From: Phaseolus vulgaris
Lineage: Eukaryota; Streptophyta; Magnoliopsida; Fabales; Fabaceae
Direction of reading: 5' to 3'
DNA length: 64,000 bases
Assembly: GCF_000499845.2 (NCBI RefSeq)
Contig: NC_023759.2
Coordinates: 46,036,672 to 46,100,671, forward strand
In this document: in pieces, positions 25,727-39,420 of the stretch
Numbering within the stretch: the first letter of the stretch is position 1
How the letters are laid out: every line of letters begins with the position of its first letter
Notes under the pieces: generated by a model
What the model was told of the DNA's origin: nothing
The model's input: only the letters and a program-made list of their open reading frames with translations
The model's database searches: none
Translations under genes and position numbers: made by a program

Positions 25727-26096
25727 CACTTTAAGAAAATCATGAAATAAAAATTAATTTTAGAGACCAAAATAATTAGTTGATATAGTGACTAAATTAG
25801 ATACCATTTTAGAGACTAAAAAATTGTTTGGTTTCTAAATTAGTTTCTATTTTTGTTAAATAGTTTCTAAATTGATATCTAATTAGCTATCAAGGTTTTA
25901 ACTGTAAATTATTTATATTCTAAATTTGGTAACAAAATCCTTGGTTGCTAATTAGATACCAATTTAGAAACCATTTAACACTAATATAAATTAATTTAGA
26001 AACCAAAAATTTGTTAGTCTCTAATTTAATCACTATAACAACTAATTATTTTTTGTTACTAAAAATTAGTTTGTATTTCATAATTTTCTTGTAGTG
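25727..26096. mobile_element. CACTA-type foldback MITE (array unit 2)
   Basis: Begins CACTTTAAGAAAATC and ends TTTTCTTGTAGTG. The changed second triplet (CACTTT) is shared with units 3 and 4, so these units were copied after that change. Confidence 0.75.
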
Positions 26097-26527
26097 TGTA
26101 TATTATATTTCAAATTACATATTTTATTTTATTTTATTTCAATTTTACATTATATACTACTGATATTTCAATTTCATAAATGTTCTTAACATGTGTTAAT
26201 TTTTTTATAATGTAAATTTGTTTGATAGTTAATTCTTCATTCTACTCAATAAATAATAAATTAGCTCATGTATTAATTAATTATTTATTATAAATTTAAT
26301 AAATATTTTATAACGGTAACGCTAACGTATGAAACGTACCGAATTGTCATATGTACATAAATATGTAATTATGTGTATATTATATTTTAAAAATAATTCT
26401 TTATTTATTAGGAATTTAAAATATAGATAAATATAAAGAATGAGAAATGCTTTATCTGCTTATTGTGGAGTTTGAACACCTGTAACATCACGCGTTTTTT
26501 TGTGTAATACACAACTATCACATATCT

Positions 26528-26897
26528 CACTTTAAGAAAATCATGAAATAAAAATTAATTTTAGAGACCAAAATAATTAGTTGATATAGTGACTAAATTA
26601 GATACCATTTTAGAGACTAAAAAATTGTTTGGTTTCTAAATTAGTTTATATTTTTGTTATATAGTTTCTAAATTGATATCTAATTAGCTACCAAGGTTTT
26701 AACTGTAAATTATTTAGATTCTAAATTTGGTAACAAAAACCTTGGTTGCTAATTATATACCAATTTAGAAACCATTTAACACTAATATAAATTAATTTAG
26801 AAACCAAAAATCTGTTAGTCTCTAATTTAATCACTATAGGAACTAATTATTTTTTGTTACTAAAAATTAGTTTGTATTTCATAATTTTCTTGTAGTG
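26528..26897. mobile_element. CACTA-type foldback MITE (array unit 3)
   Basis: Begins CACTTTAAGAAAATC and ends TTTTCTTGTAGTG, nearly identical to unit 2. Confidence 0.75.
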
Positions 26898-27325
26898 TGT
26901 ATATTATATTTCAAATTACATATTTTATTTTATTTTATTTCAATTTTACATTATATACTACTGATATTCAATTTCATAAATGTTCTTAACATGTGTTAAT
27001 TTTTTTATAATGTAAATTTGTTTGATAGTTAATTCTTCATTCTACTCAATAAATAATAAATTAACTCATGTATTAATTAATTATTTATTATAAATTTAAT
27101 AAATATTTTATAACGGTAACGCTAACATATGAAACGTACCGACTTGTCATATGTACATAAATATGTAATTATGTGTATATTATATTTTAAAAATAATTCT
27201 TTATTTATTAGGAATTTAAAATATAGATAAATATAAAGAATGAGAAATGCTTTATCTGCTTATTGTGGAGTTTGAACACCTGTAACATCACGCGTTTTTG
27301 TGTAATACACAACTATCACATATCT

Positions 27326-27694
27326 CACTTTAAGAAAGTCATGAAATAAAAATTAATTTTAGAGACCAAAATAATTAGTTGATATAGTGACTAAATTATA
27401 TACCATTTTAGAGACTAAAAAATTGTTTGGTTTCTAAATTAGTTTCTATTTTTGTTAAATAGTTTCTAAATTGGTATCTAATTAGCTATCAAGGTTTTAA
27501 CTTTAAATTATTTAAATTCTAAATTTGGTAACAAAAACCTTGGTTGCTAATTAGATACCATTTAAAAACTATTTAACACTAATATAAACTAATTTAGAAA
27601 CCAAAAATCTGTTAGTCTCTAATTTAGTCACTATAGCAACTAATTATTTTTTGTCACTAAAAATCTGTTTGTATTTCATAATTTTATTGTAGTG
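27326..27694. mobile_element. CACTA-type foldback MITE (array unit 4)
   Basis: Begins CACTTTAAGAAAGTC and ends TTTTATTGTAGTG. Confidence 0.75.
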
Positions 27695-28109
27695 TGTATA
27701 TTATATTTCAAATTACATATTATATTATATTTTATTTTATTTCAATTTTACATTATATACTACTGATATTTCAATTTCATAAATGTTCTTAACATGTGTT
27801 AATTTTTTTATAATGTAAATTTGTTTGATAGTTAATTCTTCATTTTACTCAATAAATAATCAATTAACTCATGTATTAATTAATTACTTATTATAAATTT
27901 AATAAATATTTTATAACGGTAACGCTAACTTGTCGTATGTACATAAATATGTAATTATGTGTATATTATATTTTAAAAATATATCTTTATTTATAGGAAT
28001 TTAAAATATAGATAAATATAAAGAATGAGAAATGTTTCATCGGCTTATTGTGGAGTTTGAACACCTGTAACATCACGCGTTTTTGTGTAATACACCACTA
28101 TCACATATC

Positions 28110-28449
28110 TCCCTTTAAGAAAATCATGAAATAGAAGTTAATTTTAGAGAACAAAATAATTAGTTGATATAATGACTAAATTAGAGATCATTTTAGAGAC
28201 TAAAAAAGTGTTTGGTTTCTAAATTGGTATCTAATTAGCTACCAATTTTTAATTGTAAATTATTTAGATTCTAAATTTGGTAGCAAAAACTTGGTGGCTA
28301 ATTAGATACCAAATTATAAACCATTTAACAATAATATAAATTAATTTAGAAACCAAATATTTTTTAGGTTCTAAAATTGCCTCTAATTTAGTTACTATAG
28401 TAACTAATTATTTTGTGTCTCTATTCTATTTTATGATTTTCTTGTAATG
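28110..28449. mobile_element. CACTA-type foldback MITE (array unit 5, diverged)
   Basis: The left terminus is decayed to CCCTTTAAGAAAATC and the right one reads TTTTCTTGTAATG. It lies at the right edge of the array. Confidence 0.65.
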
Positions 28450-28647
28450 TCTTAAAACAAACACGAAAATGAAGGTAGGATAAGCTAATATTTTTAATAT
28501 AACCACAAACATATAATTCATCACTTCTTATATCTTCTAATTTAAATAAATAGTCACATTTGTATAATTGGTTCATAATTAATATCATTTATGTCAATTT
28601 TTCACTAACAACATACCTAAACACTTGATTATTACTTTTAGAATACT

Positions 28648-28863
28648 CACTACAAGAAAATCATCATGAAATAAAAACCAATTTTAGAGACAAAAAAAAT
28701 TAGTTGCTAGGGACTAAATTAGAGATCATTTTAAAGACTAAAATATTTTTGGTTTATAAATTAGTTTCTATTATTGTTAAATGGTTTTTAAATTTGTATC
28801 TAATTAGCTATCAAAGTTTTAACTACAAAAAATTGGTTTCTATTTCATGATTTTTTTGCAGTG
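28648..28863. mobile_element. CACTA-type MITE with internal deletion and intact TSD
   Basis: Begins CACTACAAGAAAATC and ends TTTTTTTTGCAGTG. It is flanked on both sides by ACT (28645-28647 and 28864-28866), a 3-bp target duplication. About half of the internal palindrome is missing. Confidence 0.75.
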
Positions 28864-29125
28864 ACTCTACTTTTAGAAGAGTCTACATTGATTTAGACTT
28901 AGAGATTGCACCTGTTATATGTTATATTATCACTATGAAATTCACACAACTAGTACCAAACTATATGACCTGGCAAACCAGGTATCCTTCAAACTATAAA
29001 CTCAATCATATGAACCTCATTCAACCCTCACTATTTCATATTTTTCACTTATATGATTTCAATATACAATAAGGTCATGATACCTCATTTTAGATGAATC
29101 ACAAATCATGCACATATTGACTCAT

Positions 29126-29463
29126 CAAATAAGAACTAATTTAGATACTAAAATAATTAGTTACTATTTGACTAAATTAGAAATCATTTTATAAACTAAA
29201 CAATTTATTGGTATCTAAGGTAACTTCTATTATTAATAAAAATTTATAAAATAGTTTTTAAATTGGTATTTAACCATTAGCTACCAAGATTTTAACTACT
29301 TACTACTTTATATTCTAACTTAGTTTATAAAAATAGTTTTTATAAATCACTTTAGATACCAATAATTTTTTAATCTCTAAAATAGTATCTAATTTAGTCA
29401 ATTTAGTGACTAATTATTTGTAATCTAAAAATTTGGTTGCTATTGAATGATTTTCTTGTAGTA
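29126..29463. mobile_element. decayed CACTA-type MITE
   Basis: The interior and right end (GATTTTCTTGTAGTA) match the family, but the left terminus is lost. Confidence 0.55.
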
Positions 29464-29487
29464 AACTTTAAAGCAGGGATTAGAAAC

Positions 29488-29491
<4 letters not shown>

Positions 29492-29524
<33 letters not shown>
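29492..29524. repeat. (AT)n microsatellite
   Basis: Uninterrupted AT dinucleotide run. Confidence 0.9.
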
Positions 29525-29529
<5 letters not shown>

Positions 29530-30549
29530 AGTTGTAAAACCACTAAACAATTTTGAATGTTAGAAACTTATTTAAATCAATTAACATTTGCTAAAATCAA
29601 TAAATACAAACATAGCTTTCAATAAATACAACAGTCACGTGTGTAATTAACTCGTAATCAATATCTCTGATGTCATAATTCTACTAGCCAACATATATAT
29701 ACACTTGACTCTACTTATACAATATTCTTAATTGATTTAGACTCGGATATTGTACCTATCATACTACCACACTTTGAAATTCTCATAGTTATGTGCATAA
29801 GAATATAAGTACCAAATCATCTTATGTGACATGGTTAATTTATATGACCTGTCTTACCAAATATCCTTCAAACTATATATTCAGTCATATGAACCTTATT
29901 CATCTTTTACTATTGAATAATTTTTTCATTTATATGATTTCAATATACAAATAAAGTCAGGATAACTCTTTCTAGATAAATCACAAATCAATGCACATCT
30001 TAATCAATTTTAATATAATTAAAATATATTATTTTTGTTATCAAAATTATAAAAACAAATTTTAATTTTAAAACAAAAATCATAAACGAAATTATATATA
30101 TAAAGTTGTAAAACTCCTAATCAATTTGAATGTTGGAAATTATTTAAATCAATTAATACCTCTGAAATATTTCAAAGTATTAAAGAAATATTTTATTTTA
30201 TGTATAATTATATTAATAATATAATATAAATTTATTTGATAGATAATTCTCAATTCCTTGCTTAATAAATAATCAATTAACTCGTATATTAATTATTTAT
30301 TTATTATAAATATATTAAATATTTCATAACGATATAAAACATACCGACTATGTCATGTATATAAATATGTAATTATGTATATATCATATTTCAAAAATAT
30401 ATCTCTCTTTGGAGGAAATTTAAAATATAGATAAATATAAAAAAAAATGTTAAACACTTCATATCCTTATTGTGGAGTTTTAACACCTGCAACCTCGTAT
30501 ATTTTTTTTGTAAAATACAACCATCACAAATTTTAAAACAAACCACAAA

Positions 30550-30931
30550 CACTACAAGAAAATCATGAAATAGAAACCAATTTTTAGAGATTAAAATAAT
30601 TAGTTGCAATAGTAACTAAATTAGAGACCATTTTATAAACTAAAACAAAAACTGGTTTCTAAATTAGTTTTTATTATTGTTAAATAGTTTCTAAATTGGT
30701 ATCTAATTAACAACCAAGGTTTTGTAGACCAAATTTAGAAACTAAATAATTGGTAGTTAAAACCTTGGTTGCTAATTACATACCAATTTAGAAACTATTT
30801 AACAATAATATAAACTAATTTAAAAACTAATTTTTGTTTTAGTTTCTAAAATGGTCTCTAATTTAGTTACTATTGCAACTAATTATTTTGGTCTGTAAAA
30901 ATTAGTTTCTATTTCATATTTTTTTGTAGTG
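30550..30931. mobile_element. CACTA-type foldback MITE, intact
   Basis: 382 bp, from CACTACAAGAAAATC to ATTTTTTTGTAGTG. It is flanked by the 3-bp direct repeat AAA and almost wholly palindromic. Confidence 0.85.
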
Positions 30932-32238
30932 AAAACAGAAGGTAGGGTAAGCTAATATTTTTAATACAATCACAAACATATAATTCATAACTTCTTATAT
31001 CTTCTAATTTAAATAAACAGTCACATGTGTATATTTAACTTGTAATCAATATCCATTATGTCAAAGTTATAATAAAAACATACATAGACACTTGACTCTA
31101 CTTTTAGAAGACTCTACCGTGATTCAAACTCAGAGATTGCACATGTCATTCTACCACTTTGAAATTCACACAGCAAACCAGTTATCCTTCAAACTATAAA
31201 CTCAATATGAACCTCATTCAACCCCCATTGTTTCATAATTTTCATTTATATGATTTCAATATACCAATAAAGTCATGATACCTTATTCTAAATGAATCAA
31301 AAATCAATGCACATCCTAACCAATTTCAATATAATTAAAATATATGATTTTTTTAATCAAAATTATTGAAACAAATTCCAACTTTAAAACATGGATTAGA
31401 AACAAAATTATATATATAATTTTTAAAACTACTACAAAAATTTGAATGTTGGAAATTATTTAATTCAATTAAAATTGCTAAAATCAATAAATACAAATGT
31501 AGTTTCAATAAATACAGCAGTCACGTGTGTAATTAATGCGTAATCAATATAACTAATGTCATAATTTCACTATCCAACATATATATATATATATATATAA
31601 ATGACTCTACTTATAGAATATTATACATTGACGTAGACTCAGATATTGAACATGTCATACTACCACACTTTGAAATTCACATTGTTGTGTGCAGAGCAAT
31701 ATAAGTACCAAATCACCTTATATGAAATGGTTAATCCATATGACCTGTCAGACCAAATGTCCTACAAACTATATATTTAATCATATGAACCTTATTCAAC
31801 TCTCACTATTTGATATTTTTCATCTATATGATTTCAATATGCAAGTAGAGTCAGGATAACTCTTTATAGATCAATCACAAATCAATGCATATCCTAACCA
31901 ATTTTAATATAATTAAAATATATGATTTTTTATCAAAATTATAGAAACAAATTCCAACTTAAAAACAAAGATCATAAAGGAAATTATATGTATAATAAGT
32001 TGTAAAACTCTTAATCAATTTGAATGCTTAAAATTATTTAAATCAATTAACATCGTTAAAATCTTTCAAAGTATTTAAGAAATATTTTATTTTATGTATA
32101 ATTATATTGATAGTAACATTTTAACAAGGAAAACACAATTTTACTCTACAAAAGAAAAGTGCAAAAATCAATGTAAAACGCATGGAAACCCTAAAAAAAA
32201 TTGCACTCTAAACATTCTTTGTTGATTTGCAAAGAAAG

Positions 32239-32242
<4 letters not shown>

Positions 32243-32294
<52 letters not shown>
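32243..32294. repeat. (AT)n microsatellite
   Basis: Run of about 26 AT units, the longest in the window, next to the long inverted repeat. Confidence 0.9.
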
Positions 32295-32300
<6 letters not shown>

Positions 32301-32655
32301 TTACTATTTTACCATTTTTATTTTAAATATTTTTTTTAAATAGAATTATAATTTAAATATAAAAATATAATTAAGATTATAAAAAAATAATTATTGTAAA
32401 ATAACATAATTAATCATAATATATATATATATATATAATAAATAATAATAATAAATATACTTTTTAATAATAAAGAAATAAATTTATATAATAATTATAT
32501 TAATTACAAAAAATTAAAGATAAAATAAAATAATGTTATTTAATATAAAAATAAGTTTTTATCAAATTTTTATAATTATAAATATTTTAAATAAAAATAA
32601 TTATAATTTATAAATAAATAAATCAAATTAATTTTTTAACAATTTTTAAATATAT

Positions 32656-34834
32656 GGGTAAATTTGTAAACTTATATTTTTATCATTTAAAAAAATATAA
32701 TTTCAATCACATCCATGACATCACTCACAAACTTTCCTAAACTTTTCCTACACTTTCTACTCTATTTACCTTAATCCAAACATCATAACTTTCTCATTTC
32801 CACTCCTAAATCCAAACATTTGTTTGGAATGATGATGTTTGGATTGGAGTATGTTAGAATGGATGTACGAGGAAAGTTTATGAAAGTTTTTTTTAAAGGT
32901 GTAAAATGTTACTTTACAATTTTACCCTTACATATTAATTTTTTCTAATAATGGAATGAGTTTTTTTTTTGTTAAAAACAAATAACTTTCACATATTCAT
33001 AAATTTAGAAATTATAATTAAAAAATAAATATGTATTAAATTTAAATAGATATAATTTAAAAAATATGTATTCAATAAATTAAATAAAAATAGGAATTCA
33101 CATAATTTCTTAAAATATTAAACATGTATATATGAAAATAAATAAAAATAAAAATAAAATATTCTTTTTTAATGTTAAAAATCCTGTAATAATGAAAAAT
33201 AAAAAATACTATAAAAAAATATAACGTAATTAAAATAGAAAAGAATTTCATAAAATGTTACAATTAAATAAATTTTAACTCATAAACATAATAATTATAC
33301 ACAAAAATAAATTAATATAAACAAAGCAACAAATTAAATAAAAACAAAAACTCTAAGTAATTTCATAAAATATTAAATATATATTATAAAATTGGAAAAT
33401 AAATTACATCTTATATAAATAAATAAAAATATTAATTTTTAATATTAAAAAATCTTGCAGTAATGAAAAATAAACAATACTATATCAGGAGAATAAATGA
33501 GAGTAAATTCATAAATAATATAGGCTGATGTGTTTTTTCCTCTACATCTCTACTTTTTTAGGGGAAAGGATATTTACTATTCAAAAGTATATCCTCTCCT
33601 TCTCTCCCTCGCAAAATCCTAGATCCAAATAGTTGATATATCCTCACTTTTTTGTCTGTAAAAAGTACATCCACTAAAGCAAACAGACGTTTCACAGGCA
33701 AATAAATGAGAAGATATAAACTATTTGGATTCAGGGTTTTGTGGGAAAGAGAAGGAGATGATATATATGTGAACAGTAAATATATTTTTCCCTCAAAATG
33801 AAGAGATGTAAAGGAAAAATCACGTCAGCATGTGTTATTTTCGAATTTACCATCATCTATTCTACTTTTATGTTATAGTATTTCTTATTATATTTTTATT
33901 TATTTATATAAGATGTGATTTATTTTTCGATTTTACAATATATGTTTAATATTTTAAAAAATTACTTGAAGTTCGGTTTTTATTTAATTTATTGTTGTGT
34001 TTATATTAATATATTTTTATTATAATTATTATGTTTATGAGTTATAATTTATTTAATTATATTTTTTTATGAAATTCTTTTTTATTGTTAATTATGTTAT
34101 ATTTTTGTTGTTGTAGTATTTTTTTATTTTCATTATTATATGGTTTTTAATATTAAAAAATAATATTTATTTATTTATATAAGATCAGCTTTATTTTCCA
34201 ATTTTATAGTACATGTTTAATATTTTAAGAAATTACTTGAAGTTTTGTTTTTATTTAATTTGTTGAATACATATATTTTTTTCTAATTATAAATTTTAAA
34301 TTATACCTATTTACATTTAATATATATATATATATATTTTTTTTAATTTTAGTTTTTAAATTCACTATGTGAAAGTTGTTTATTTCTAAACAAAATTAAC
34401 TCAATTTCATTATTAAATTTCTTTAATAGGCAAAGAAAAATTTGTAAACTAACATTTTACAACTCACATCACTCACAAACTCCCATCAACTTTCCTCATA
34501 CATCTAGTCTAACTTACCTCAATCCGATCATCCTCACTTTCTTCACATTTTTCTCTCACATACTCACACATTCACTTCCTGAAATTTTTACACATCCTCT
34601 CCCCAATCCAAACACACCCTTAGATTGTGTTTAGATTAGGGAGAGAATGTGTGAGGATTGGAGGGAGTGAATGTGTGAGGATTTGATGGAAAAGTGTGAA
34701 GAAAATGAGTGTGTTTGAATTGAAGTATGTTAGGGTAGATTTGTGAGGAAAGTTTATTAGAGTTTGTGAGTGATGTGATGACTGTGGGATTTTTTATTTT
34801 TTTTAAAGTGTAAAATGTAAGTTTATAAATATCC
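32656..34834. repeat. composite 2.2-kb long inverted repeat of TIR elements
   Basis: The left arm (about 32820-33660) and right arm (about 33690-34620) are reverse complements of each other with point changes and small indels. The innermost pair is AGTTGATATATCCTC near 33631 and its complement ending near 33722. Each outer end is a TIR of the type GTGTTTGGATTGG, and at 32820 and 34620 two such TIRs meet head to head. So flanking half copies (32656-32819 and 34621-34834) extend the palindrome. I found no transposase. It could be a non-autonomous long-TIR foldback (Mutator- or hAT-like) or two nested elements. Confidence 0.7.
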
Positions 34835-36834
34835 TTGTGTTTAAAATTTTTTAAATAATGAAATATGATGTATTTTTTGTGTAGATTAGAGTTAATTGAA
34901 ATATTTTAAATTATTTTTGGTATAATTTAATGATTTATTTTGATACCCTTAAATAATGACTTTCGAAAAAAATACGAATTACTTAATATTATCAAAACAT
35001 AAAAAGAATCATAAAAATAATATTATCTAAGCATATACAAATTTATTGTTATATTTATTTATACATTTTGAAAGTTTTTTTATATTCATTGATTTAGATT
35101 GTATGTAGATACATATATATGTAGATATTTTAGAGAACATTTTATAATAAAAAAATGTTATATATAGAGTGAATTGTACAACAAATTTATTTATAAAGAA
35201 GAGAAAATATATAGAATAAAGTATGAAAGATCATAATATGATAATTATGATGGAAAAATAATAAAAATAAAGGGTATTATTATATATATTATTGCATGAA
35301 TGACAAAGCAAAAAATAATAATAAAAAAATGATCGACAAAGTAAAAAAGAATGTCAAAAAAGAGAAAACATCATCATCCTAGGTGGCTTTCCCCTAGGAT
35401 ATTTGCATATGAGGAGGATGAGAGAAATCATTGTTCATGCATATACACTCTCTCCCTTTTTTAATACCAAATGTATATTATATTTCAAATTACATGTTTT
35501 TATTATATTTTTATAATTTTACGTTTTATACTACTAATATCTCAATTTAATAAATGTTCATAACATGTTCTGTTGGTTTTTTTTATAATGTAACTTTACT
35601 TGATATACCAATATAAATTAAAGAAGCGTATAACACTCCATTTGTTTATTTATTGTGAAATTCTAAAACACATGCAGCATCATTTATGTGTAATATATAA
35701 TCATCGCAAGTCTTAAAATAAATACAAAACGAAATGTAGAATAAGCTAATATTTTTTAAAATTTAATATAAATATAGTTTTCAATAAATATAATCACAAA
35801 TATATAAGTCATCTCATATAGTACATTTTAAATAAACAATTACGTGTTTATAATTAACTCGTAAAACATCAATATCACTCATGTCATAATTTCATTAACA
35901 AGATAACTATACACTCGACTCTACTTCTAAAAAACTCTACATTGATTTAAGTTCTGAGAATGCACATGTTATATAAATACCAAATTATCTTATATGACAT
36001 GACAAACTAGTTGTTATCCTTCAAACTATAAACTTAATCATATAAACCTCATGGAACCCTCACTATTTAATATTTAGTATTTATATTTTAATAATAAAAT
36101 CATGACACCTTAGATGAATTACAAATAAATACACATCCTAACTAATTTTAATATAATTAAAATATGTGATTTTTATCAGAATTATAAAATAAATTTCAAC
36201 TTTAAAACAGGAATTGGAAACGAAATTATATATAATATGTTATAAAACTATTAATCAATTTTGAATGTTGGAAATTATTTAAATCAATTAATACAGCTAA
36301 CTCTTTTTATTTATAATTGTATTGATAATAACATTTAGAGTCATGATCATTTGATATTCTTTTGTCAAGAACTACATTTATAACCACATCAAATATTATT
36401 TTATTAAAATTAAAATTTATTTATATTTATTACTAAAAATAATATGATTTTTGAAAAATATATTTACCCTAATGCTAACTGATGGGCTAACTAGTTATGT
36501 ATATATACCCTTTCTTATTCTGTTTCTTACTCAGCAATTAAATCCCCTCAATTTTTTGCCTTACGTCATGAAGCATAAATAACCACAATGAATATTCATT
36601 CCTCAATTCCATCATCATATTCATCTTCTAGAGTTTTTTAACATAATATTTGTGTGGAGAGGGAACCCTCTCCTAGAGTGGAAAAACATATATGCTAAAA
36701 GAGATCTTATCAACAAGAAATAGAAATTCAAAAAAAGTGAGATAAAGAAAAAAAATCTTATTAATTTAGGATTTACACTTCCTTTTTATATTTAAATGTA
36801 AGAAAAATATTTTAAAATTTATCAAGTGTTATTT
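34835..36834. other. non-coding AT-rich region
   Basis: It contains one diverged copy of the second-order repeat (about 35450-36300) and otherwise unremarkable AT-rich DNA. No coding frame is supported. Confidence 0.5.
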
Positions 36835-37256
36835 CACTATAAGAAAATTATTAAATAGTAACCAAATTTATAAAGCAAAAATAATTAGTCACTAGATTGA
36901 CTAAATTAGATATTAATTTAGAGACTAAAAAATTATTGATATCTAATGTGGTTTCTAATATTAATAAAGTATTATAAAATAGTTTCTAAATTAATATTTA
37001 CATTAACTATCAAAGTTTTAGCTATTAATATTTAAATTCTAAATTAGTCTCTAAAAGACTAATAGAGACTAATTTAGAATATAAGTACTTAGTAGTTAAA
37101 ACATTGATAGCTAATAGTTAGATACCAATTTAAAAACTATTTTATAAATTTTTATTAATAATAGAAATTATTTACTTTATAAAATGGTCTCTAATTTAGT
37201 CAATATAGTGACTAACTATTCTAAAATTAGTTTCTATTTAATGATTTTTTTTAGTG
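36835..37256. mobile_element. CACTA-type foldback MITE, old copy with TSD
   Basis: Begins CACTATAAGAAAATT and ends GATTTTTTTTAGTG. TTT stands on both sides as the 3-bp duplication. Longer and more diverged than the intact copies. Confidence 0.7.
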
Positions 37257-37314
37257 TTTATATTTTATTCATCTCAATTAAAATGTTTTTTAATTAAAAA
37301 AAAACTCAACTAAA

Positions 37315-37680
37315 ATACATGACAATAAAAATCATTAAATTAAGACTAAAATTATAGAAAAAAATTAATTAGTCACTATATTAATTAAATTAAATATTCT
37401 TTTAGATATTAAAAAAAATTATTATATAAAATAATTTTATTATTAATAAATAGTTTATAAATTAGTTTCTAATTAAATACCAACATTTTAGTTACCAACT
37501 TTAAAATTTAATTAGTTAATAGTTAAAACTTTGTTAGTTGATTAAATATTAAAAATTATTTATTCATAATAAAAAATACTATAAATATCAATAATATTTT
37601 AGTAATATAATATATAATTAAATTAATATAATAACTATTTTTTTTCTCTAAACTTAATCTCTATTTAAATTTTTTTACTG
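37315..37680. mobile_element. heavily decayed CACTA-type MITE
   Basis: Only interior palindromic phrases such as TAAATTAGTTTCTAATTAAATACC remain in degenerate form, and the ends are not resolvable. Confidence 0.4.
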
Positions 37681-37899
37681 ACAAACCAGGTAACTGTATC
37701 AAATTCTTTTAACTATTGAGAAAAAGTATTAAATGATTTTTTAAAATATGTTATCTGACTGAAAATATAAATATTAGCGTTATTTATTTTTTAGTATTTC
37801 AACTGAAATTCTTGTGTAATTTAAGTAAAATATTTTATTCAATTTACTTAGAGAAAATAACTACTTATTTCGGAATGTTTTTTTTTTTAAAAAACGAAC

Positions 37900-38960
37900 A
37901 ATTAAATTTTAGTAAGAAATTATTATGAAACAGGCAAGTTTAAAGTATTAGCATCTACAACAACAAAATAAGAAGCAAAAGATCTTCTTCCTTTTAGTTT
38001 ATAGTGATGGATGTTTACAAGTTCTAAAACACAAAACCAAAAAATAGAATTTTGTGTCGTTATTTTCTAAGTTTTTGTTCGCAAAGTTTTAACTAACAAT
38101 CAAACACGCCCAGGAAGATAATTATACATTAGAAAAAATAAAAAAGAGAGATAGAAAAAAAACCCCATAAATCTTATTAAAAAATATGCTAAGAATTAAT
38201 TTGTAATAATTTATTGAGTGTTCACACTTTTGAAAGCATGAAATTAGGAATTGTTATGAATCGTGCACTGAATATAGAGTCTTAGTTCTCTTCAATAAAA
38301 AATATGTAAACGTTTTGTTTGGAAATCCATTTGTAATGATGCACAAGAAGTTTACAATTTTCAAAGCATGAAATAATGAAATAAAATAAAAATAAAAATT
38401 GTGTAGTTCACATGTAACGTTAATTTGCTTAGTTTTAACTGACAGTCACAGATATAGACATGTACTAAAAAAAATTGCCATGAAACAAAAATAGAAAATC
38501 ATCATTGAAAAAGAAAAGAAAACCGCAAATCTTAAAAAAGCAAAAAAAGTACGTTTGAGAATCCATTTCTAATTATGAATGATGTTCACACTTTTCAAAG
38601 CATGAGATTAAGAAACTGTGATGAAGCTTGCACTGAGTATAAAAGTCTTAGTTGTCAACAACAGAAAGGGGCAAAAAGTTTGTTTGAAAATAAGTTGTAA
38701 TGATGCATGGCATGTTTACAGTTTCCATGGCATGAAATGAAAGAAACAAAAATTTATGTTGTTCTAAGTGACAACCAAACACACGCAGAGATAATAAATA
38801 CTAAAATATTATTAGCAATCACAAACTAAACAATCAAAATTGAGAGAGAAAATAAAACTATAAATCTTATAAAGTAAAAACACCAGAACTCATTTTATAA
38901 CGATGTATTGTATTCAGTTTCCCACGCTTTTCAAAGCATAAAATTTAAAGAAATAAGGTT
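37900..38960. repeat. ~365-bp tandem repeat, diverged
   Basis: Phrases CACACTTTT-AAAGCATGA, CACTGA-TATA-AGTCTTAGTT and TTTGTAATGATGCA recur about 365 bases apart (near 38226 and 38588), with further partial copies on either side. Related sequence lies in ARF intron 2 (20440-20780). Confidence 0.6.
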
Positions 38961-39120
38961 TTAAATGATTTTAATATAAGATTTATGATTTTGGTTGATA
39001 ATTAAGTGCACAAAGAAATCTCAACATTAATATTCTCCTCATTTTTTATTCATATAATTTTACTGTAGAACTTATAATACACACAAATATTCTTGTATAT
39101 TTTAAGTGATATCAAACAAG

Positions 39121-39420
39121 ACAATCACTAAATAATAACTAAATTTTAAAAAAATTATTAATTACTATATAAACTAAATTAAATATTATTTTAAAAAAAT
39201 TATTAGTATCTAAAATAATTTTTATTATTAATAAAAATTTATAAAATAATTTTTAAATTAATATCTAAATTAGTTACGAATGTTTTATTGCTAATATTTT
39301 AAATTATAAATTACTCTTTAAAAGATTAATAGATACTAATTTAGAATATAAGTAATTAATAAAAAAAACTTTAGTAATTAATAATTAGATACCAATATAA
39401 AAATTATTTTATAAATTTTT
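39121..39420. mobile_element. decayed CACTA-type MITE
   Basis: Interior phrases of the family remain, but the right terminus is missing. Confidence 0.4.

Larger units (their letters stand above)
24521..28450. repeat. tandem array of ~800-bp units, each with one MITE
   Basis: The landmark CATTATATACTACTGATATT (or near variant) recurs at about 24539, 25331, 26148, 26948 and 27748, a period of roughly 790-815 bases. Each unit has about 430 bases of spacer followed by a 370-bp palindromic MITE. The spacer carries CATATGTACATAAATATG, GAGAAATGCTTTATC and TTGTGGAGTTTGAACACC. The inner units are very alike; the first and last are more diverged. No unit has a coding frame. Confidence 0.85.
28560..32110. 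repeat. second-order dispersed repeat blocks
   Basis: A block of about 400-500 bases recurs near 23400-23640, 28560-29100, 29620-30000, 31020-31330, 31600-31930 and, diverged, 35850-36130. Landmarks in order are CTACTTTTAGAAGA, CTCAGAGATTGCAC, CTTCAAACTATAAACTCAATC and TCACTATTTCATATTTTTCA. Most copies keep the same order and orientation. No open frame or LTR-type end was found, so the class is unknown. Confidence 0.6.

Noticed and set aside
28560..32110. Complete LTR retrotransposon
   Set aside because: Repeated blocks share order but have no LTR ends, primer-binding site or coding domain.
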